A stretch of DNA of 11,641 bases, from the NCBI GenBank assembly GCA_028565635.1, contig JAOXYB010038684.1, forward strand, positions 1,724 through 13,364, written 5' to 3'. Numbering within the stretch: position 1 is the first letter of the stretch; every line of letters starts with the position of its first letter. A program made the position numbers and the translations under genes. Origin of the DNA: Phoronis ovalis. Lineage: Eukaryota; Phoronida; Phoronidae. Under the pieces are notes generated by a model. That model made no database searches. It was not told the DNA's origin and saw only the letters and a list, made by a program, of their open reading frames with translations. This document shows, in pieces, positions 1 to 11,641 of the stretch.

Positions 1-76
1 AGAACTATTGGTTAAAGACAATCCAGGGGGATCCACTGACTGTAACAGTCCAGTGTTACAGCTTGGTGGCTACTGA
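1..76 (+). CDS. Possible 3' end of an unidentified plus-strand gene (partial)
   Basis: Frame 2 is open from the window edge to a TGA at 74-76 and gives 24 residues ending in PVLQLGGY. This stretch is clearly richer in GC than the DNA after it, and an AATAAA follows at 348-353, as expected for a last coding exon with a short 3' UTR. I do not recognise the protein. A perfect 8-bp hairpin (40-61) lies inside it, which could mean the segment is structured rather than coding. If real, the gene converges on CCDC148, with stop codons about 330 bp apart. The fragment is short, so an open frame by chance is possible. Confidence 0.35.
   Translation, partial: ELLVKDNPGGSTDCNSPVLQLGGY
40..61. repeat. 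Perfect 8-bp inverted repeat with 6-nt loop
   Basis: CTGTAACA at 40-47 and TGTTACAG at 54-61 are exact reverse complements around the loop GTCCAG. RNA from either strand could form a short stem-loop. No U-tract follows, so it is not a bacterial-style terminator. Its role is unknown. Confidence 0.6.
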
Positions 77-347
77 TCAGGAACTTAAAAAGTATCTGGT
101 CACATTTTCTATATTTTTATATCTATTCAAAAAAAAAGTTACAGAAATCATACAACAACAACAATTTTTTTCTTAAGAAAAATACAAAGGTTAGCAAAAT
201 GAGATGTGTGTCGATCAGCTTGTATAAATGTAGCTTGTCATTCTTTGCATAAACTATTCTGCTATACCAAACAACAGTATGCATTGAATGTTAATCAAAT
301 TTTAGTTGGTCTTTTATAACATGTATCAATGATATGTGTTGGTTCAC

Positions 348-353
348 AATAAA
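348..353 (+). promoter_or_regulatory. Poly(A) signal AATAAA on the plus strand
   Basis: A canonical AATAAA sits 272 bp after the putative plus-strand stop codon. It is followed at about 376-395 by a T/GT-rich stretch (TCTTGTTGTTCTCC) that would suit a downstream cleavage element. The minus strand has no AATAAA between 1 and 408, only variants such as TATAAA (313-318). The 3' end of the CCDC148 mRNA is therefore not defined here. Confidence 0.4.
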
Positions 354-408
354 CACCAACTACAACTAAAATAGTCTCTTGTTGTTCTCCTCCTGTTTAA
401 ATCTTGTT

Positions 409-7400
<6,992 letters not shown>

Positions 7401-7780
7401 TAATATACTTGGATGAATTGTTTTAAAAATACCTCTGAAGTTAGAAAAATATATGTTTATATAATTATACATAAACCTTTAGTCAATTGGCAGTTATAAA
7501 AATAACATGTGGTAAAATTAAAAGCTACACATTTTAATGTGATTACGTCTTTTTATTGTTCAGGTGTGAAATGATCCTGGGGTATGATATTAGGGTGACA
7601 GACTATTTATACAAAATATAGTCAAGGGACTAATAGTAGAAAATGCTTTGTAGTCGACAGTAGTATTAAATAAATGATCAATACAAAAACTATTTTACTT
7701 CCTTAAAAAGACATTAGGTATTTTAGTTTGAATGAATGGAATGACAGTGATGATATACTACTATAATGTGTGCTAGCACA

Positions 7781-7896
7781 GAGAACTATAGTCCTAATAA
7801 TAGGCTCAAAATCTGGTCCAATACGTCAGATATTGTCATTGGGGCTATTAAGACTTTATTATTAAGTATTATTAACATTAGGACTACGAGAACTAT
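7781..7896. mobile_element. Possible small inverted-repeat element (MITE-like)
   Basis: AGTCCTAAT (7790-7798) and ATTAGGACT (7877-7885) are exact inverted repeats. The match continues imperfectly inward (AATA against TATTAAC). The pair is bounded by the identical 9-mer GAGAACTAT at 7781-7789 and 7888-7896, like a target-site duplication. Two extra bases (AC) separate the right repeat from its flank. A 9-bp duplication is typical of Mutator-like transposons, but the terminal repeats are very short, so this could be chance or a badly decayed copy. Confidence 0.35.
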
Positions 7897-7917
7897 AAAT
7901 AATTCAAGAAGCACTTA

Positions 7918-8168
7918 CGAACTGTTTCTAAATACAAAATACAATCAAGTCTGTTTCATTCGATATGATTGGTGCAGCAGGCCTACGCTGTATTTATTTA
8001 GATTAAGTTAACTCAACAAATATGTTTTTCTTCGATTTCACTCTAACTTGCCAAACTGCTTAAATCATGAACCGCACTCATGAGTCATGAACGTATCATA
8101 ATTCAGTCTCATTTACACCGTAATTTACCGATAACCATCAGATTTTTAACAACTTCATGAAGGTGTAC
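7918..8168. repeat. Tandem duplication, copy 1 (251 bp)
   Basis: This copy starts CGAACTGTTTCTAAATAC and ends AACTTCATGAAGGTGTAC. The next 215 bp repeat it in direct orientation at very high identity. Relative to copy 2 it carries 4 extra bases (TAAC), 20 extra bases at 8073-8092 and 11 extra bases at 8109-8119. The 20-base block is bounded by an 8-bp repeat (TCATGAAC at 8065-8072 and 8085-8092), as in a slippage event. No protein or RNA gene is visible in it. Confidence 0.9.
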
Positions 8169-8383
8169 CGAACTGTTTCTAAATACGAAATACAATCAAG
8201 TCTCTCTCATTCGATATGATTGATGCAGCAGGCCTACACTGTATTTATTTAGATTAAGATAACGCAACAAATGTTTTTTCTTCGATTTCACTCTTGCCAA
8301 ACTGCTTAAATCATGAACGTATCATAATTCAGTCGTAATTTACCGATAACCATCATATTTTTAACAACTTCATGAAGGTGTAC
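8169..8383. repeat. Tandem duplication, copy 2 (215 bp)
   Basis: This is a direct repeat of 7918-8168, abutting it exactly and ending with the same CATGAAGGTGTAC. The 36-bp length difference is fully accounted for by the indels listed for copy 1, two further bases, and one extra T here. A third copy does not follow: only CGAA (8384-8387) matches the unit start. Confidence 0.9.
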
Positions 8384-8515
8384 CGAATATTGTCTGGTAC
8401 GTATAACATAATATCGATTTAACAAAATTAAAAATTAAATTACACATTTGAACAACTTAATAATTTACATATTAATCTATCCTCGTCTCTTCATCTCCAT
8501 AATCCAAAATTCGCC

Positions 8516-8524
8516 ACCGGAAGT
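8516..8524 (+). promoter_or_regulatory. ETS/GABP-type site ACCGGAAGT
   Basis: This is an exact match to the ETS-family core consensus ACCGGAAGT, a frequent component of animal housekeeping and bidirectional promoters. It lies in one of the few GC-rich spots of the upstream region. Confidence 0.45.
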
Positions 8525-8618
8525 TATCAAAACTAAGGAAGCTTGAGATTTCTATCAAACCAAAACAATATAACGATAATACGGTAAATTATGAAAATAT
8601 ACGTATTTTGTTTGTAAT

Positions 8619-8632
8619 GATACCATGGCTAC
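8619..8632 (-). promoter_or_regulatory. X-box-like (RFX) motif in the promoter region
   Basis: On the minus strand this reads GTAGCCATGGTATC. One half-site (GTAGCC) fits the RFX consensus GTNRCC exactly, and the other differs at one base. The two-base spacer AT is the usual one. RFX factors control ciliary genes in animals. The position upstream of CCDC148 is suitable for such a site. Confidence 0.35.
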
Positions 8633-8758
8633 ACTGTGTAAATTTCCATGTATTTAATGAGTAGAATATATAAAATAGACATGCTTTTTCATTAGGTAAA
8701 TTGTTAAAATCAAATTGCGTCGAAAATATGTATTTATTTGGTGACGTAGCAAACGTCC

Positions 8759-8794
8759 ATGTTGGAAAGTCGATGCGGAAGGAGTGATATTTCG
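8759..8794 (+). CDS. Candidate first coding exon of a divergent plus-strand gene
   Basis: ATG at 8759 opens 12 codons (MLESRCGRSDIS) and runs into a textbook donor, TCG|GTAAGTAAG, at 8795. The segment is GC-rich for this window. A second ATG at 8773 in another frame meets TGA after three codons, so the stretch may be 5' UTR instead. The gene is unidentified. In vertebrates CCDC148 lies head to head with PKP4 as I recall, but twelve residues are too few to test that here. Confidence 0.4.
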
Positions 8795-11461
8795 GTAAGT
8801 AAGAAGTTTGATGTAATTTGTCACAAAAAAATCACGTATAGATTACATGTAAGCTTATGAAATTACTTAAGGTAGTTAAATTGGATTATGATCTATATTT
8901 ATTCTTGTTTGGTGAACTTGAGAAAATGATTTTTTCCCTTGGTTACTTCTTCAATCAGGACTCAGGTAAAGCCACACACTTAAATTCTGGATTTAGGCCT
9001 TATGGACTACCGATCCGTCTACCGATTAATTTAAGTCATGACTATTGACTGCTTAATGTTGGTTCATACAGTATTGCATTAACTGTTCGCTATCCTGGGC
9101 AAAGTACAATCTTCTGGCTACCAAAACGTTTTCACACAAATTCTTGTGTCTGACTAATTTAGTAATTATTTCCTCTCTCTTAATTAAAAAAATCTTACCA
9201 AAGTAAAATAATACTACAATAGTGCACACTATTAGATATTCTCACACTTCCCAGTTGATTTTTTTAATTTAAAAAAAACAATGTCACTCTATTAAATAGT
9301 GCGGAGTTCTTTTGTTTCTCATTTTATACTATTGTCAAGGGAAGGAAAATATCACTTTTCACTGAAATGGTTTAAAACTCACCAAAATTATATTAAAGTA
9401 GCCATATTTTAATTTATAAATCCTAATTTTCATGAAACTCTAAGAATTTTATGTATCCTAAATTTATCCATTTAACAGATACGTACCTGCCAATTTGCCT
9501 GGGTTTTTGCAGGTTAGGCCTAGTATCCTGACATAAAACAGTACTGTTGTGGGTCCAATACAATCAACTTTTTTTTAAAATGTCAATATTCAAAGAAGCT
9601 GAACTTCTTGCTATATTGAATGGTCTTGTTTATAGTCTAAAGTAAATGTCTAATCATTGAGTGGTCATAGGTTTTACAGAAAGTTTTTTTCAAGTTCAGT
9701 AATCACTCCTGTGTTTAAAAATAAAAATTGCACACATTTATAGAATAAAATCTATTGATACAAGTTTGTGGCTTAAGGTCATACTGATATGATGCTTGGT
9801 GCACATCACATTAGTGAATTCCCTGTGCTTTAAAATTCTGGTCTGATCCATACATTATTCATTGAGCACATTATGAAAAACTTCTAAAGTAACAGACTTG
9901 ATATAGTTCATATACCACTGTAGTATAACCATCAAGGGCTATGTACAGTTTTAATAGATTGATGAAAAAGTATGATTTTTGGTGAGCATATTCATTTTGA
10001 GTCATCTGTTCCTCACAGGAACAGTGCTTTCTAATGAAAGGTCTCCTATTATTGAGTTATTTCAAAGAAGATTTGACTTTGTCTTTCTCCAGTGTAGTAA
10101 GCATTTGATCTTTCTTGTACAACCTCAAAGACATTAAAGAATAATTTTGTAAAGTCTCAAAACTTTGTTTGCACATTTTTTTGAAATTGATCCTTTTAAT
10201 TTTTTTTATAAAAAAAATATTTTTAGATAAAAAGAAACTTAGCAAGTTTTTTCGAATGAACTACAATAGTACATATTTTCTTACATTAAAGACACAGATA
10301 ATTTTTTTTTGTGTCTAATTTTGTATGCTTATTAATTCTGATATGGAGTATTCCATATTTCCTTTTACTATTTTTGAAAGCCTTAAATGTGTTATCAAGA
10401 AAATACCAATATGGTGTTTAAAATTATGTATTTATCAATTTATCTAATGTTTATTCTTCAATAACCCAAATGCAATATCTTATCATTGCATTTTCAAGAA
10501 ACTGTGTACTTAGGTCTTGTATTTATTCTGAATCTGTCGTGTCGTGGCATAAAGTGTTCTCCATGAGCCATTTAAAAAGTACTACTTCTCACTTTTTGAC
10601 ATGCACTGCTTTTCGCTATACTTTTTTAAGAGTTTGGATAGTGTTGAATGGGAATAATTCTCTTTTTTTTTTGCAAATTATTGTCAGATTCTGTTGTGAC
10701 GAACATTGGCAATGTGTATCTCTGACCTCTTATGCACACTGTTCTCAGATTGCCTTATGGAGATGGATCAAGCACTGACCATTTATTTACAATATTATTT
10801 TCCTTGGTTTTACTTGAGGCATATTGTTTTAATTCATCTCATTCGTGTTAATTTGATGGCAATTCCAGTTGGTGATTTTCTGATCAATAACTACTAATGA
10901 TGTTTAGATGCTGTTATCATATTTAATATGATTGTGTACATATGCTTATGGAATCCCAAAGGTTACTATGCAAGCAGACTGTTTGTATAATATTTGATAC
11001 TTAGTTGTGATTCATTTCATGAGGTCTTACATACACTTGAAAGTTATCTGTTTCTTTCTTAGACAAAGCTTAGAAATTGTTAATGTTTCTTGTAGAATCC
11101 ATCTACACTAACAAAAATGGTCCCAATCATTGCATTTTAAAATTATCCATTAACTATTTTACGAGTTAAGTTTTTTTCTACATAAATGCTGAAGTCTCTC
11201 TAGAAGGTTGAATAAATAAAAATATAAGTCCAGTCTCCAAAAATGCACTGGGCTGCAATTAGAAAATGATGAAATAAGTTGATTACCTCTTTTTGAATTA
11301 TTTTTATCCCTCTTTTTGTTAGCAATGTTTTCTTTTCTGAAAATAGTTATTCTAGAAATGATACATCATCAGGAATTCACTTATTAGTCTTCCCTTAAAG
11401 ATAGAGTGTTGGTTTGTTTGTTCACATCTTGTGATTGGCACAGTGTTTCAAATTTTTGCAG
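8795..11461 (+). other. Gene-poor stretch, probably intron of the divergent gene
   Basis: These 2.7 kb start with a strong donor and then show AT-rich DNA with many T-runs. I find no conserved frame. The longest plus-strand open frame (10470-10778, 102 codons) is rich in Cys, Ser and Phe, has no exon-like borders and reads like translated non-coding DNA. No repeat, mobile element or RNA gene stands out. Confidence 0.55.
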
Positions 11462-11537
11462 GAATTACCAAGCAGAGAAGTTTCTTCCAGCATGGTTTGT
11501 AGTAACTGTCTATGAAAAGAAAGCACTAAGCACCAAG
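11462..11537 (+). CDS. Weak candidate exon, strand ambiguous
   Basis: After acceptor AAATTTTTGCAG the frame G|AAT TAC reads 25 codons (FLPAWFVVTVYEKK within it) to AAG before donor GTAACA. GC content is above background. The phase does not fit direct splicing from the 8759-8794 candidate. On the opposite strand the same bases offer an acceptor TTTCTTTTCATAG and donor GTAATT around a short open segment. I do not recognise the product in either direction. Confidence 0.2.
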
Positions 11538-11641
11538 GTAACAATAACATTTGCAGTGCAGTTGTAAATGCAACAGGTCTTCTGACATGTCCAAGTCTAT
11601 TCAAAAGAAATTGTATATCACCTTAAGGCAGTATTTTCAGT

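Larger units (their letters stand above)
7435..8510 (-). other. Upstream region or 5' UTR intron of CCDC148
   Basis: This 1.1-kb AT-rich stretch lies between the start-codon exon and the presumed promoter. The acceptor-like site ending at 7435 implies a non-coding (or short coding) first exon further right. The only GTAAGT on the minus strand here lies at 7918-7913, at the edge of the tandem duplication. The stretch also contains the small inverted-repeat element and the duplication listed separately. I see no protein gene. Confidence 0.55.
8510..8758. promoter_or_regulatory. Probable bidirectional promoter
   Basis: This region lies between the minus-strand CCDC148 and a plus-strand first-exon candidate. 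It contains a perfect ETS site (8516-8524), an X-box-like palindrome (8619-8632) and a TGACGT half-site (8742-8747). No clear TATA box sits at the right distance from the plus-strand ATG. Transcription starts cannot be placed from sequence alone. Confidence 0.45.

Noticed and set aside
8857-9048. Plus-strand open frame of 63 codons downstream of the divergent first-exon candidate
   Set aside because: It begins inside the presumed intron after a perfect donor. A possible acceptor (CTTCAATCAG) followed seven bases later by GTAAAG would give only a micro-exon. There is no recognisable protein pattern.
10470-10778. Plus-strand open frame of 102 codons
   Set aside because: The composition (Cys, Ser, Phe, His-rich) and T-rich DNA look like translated non-coding sequence. 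There are no exon borders that conserve a frame.
11422-11604. Minus-strand open frame of 60 codons
   Set aside because: It overlaps an equally plausible plus-strand exon candidate. There is no recognisable family and no way to choose the strand from sequence alone.

Overview
The window is nuclear DNA of an animal. It is AT-rich (about 30% GC by eye) and holds one essentially complete multi-exon gene with GT-AG introns on the minus strand, plus edges or hints of two other genes on the plus strand. There is no bacterial-type operon, no CRISPR array, and no tRNA or rRNA that I can recognise. The main gene is the ortholog of vertebrate CCDC148 (coiled-coil domain-containing protein 148). I assembled 13 coding exons running from an ATG at 7400 down to a TGA at 409. 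Every reading phase matches across all 12 introns. The product is 608 residues, against roughly 590 in human as I remember it. The genome style (short exons, AT-rich introns, divergent but clearly homologous protein) suggests an invertebrate, perhaps a mollusc or other lophotrochozoan. That taxon is an inference, not something the sequence proves.

Layout from left to right. Positions 1-76 look like the last codons of a plus-strand gene, followed by an AATAAA at 348-353, so this gene and CCDC148 would lie tail to tail. Positions 409-7400 are the CCDC148 exons and introns. One intron holds an exon-like GC-rich island (2658-2728). Another holds a decayed tandem array with a period near 32 bp (5521-5850), next to coding-like open frames on both strands (5327-5530). 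Positions 7435-8510 upstream of the start codon hold a small inverted-repeat element bounded by 9-bp direct repeats (7781-7896) and a tandem duplication of a 215-251 bp unit (7918-8383).

Positions 8510-8794 look like a bidirectional promoter. It has a perfect ETS site, an RFX X-box-like palindrome, a TGACGT half-site, and a plus-strand first-exon candidate ending in a textbook donor (GTAAGT at 8795). The remaining 2.8 kb to the right shows no convincing gene. It is best read as first intron of the divergent plus-strand gene, with one weak exon candidate at 11462-11537.

The CCDC148 product is a largely charged, helical coiled-coil protein of poorly known function. The X-box-like sites fit a possible ciliary role, but that link is inference.
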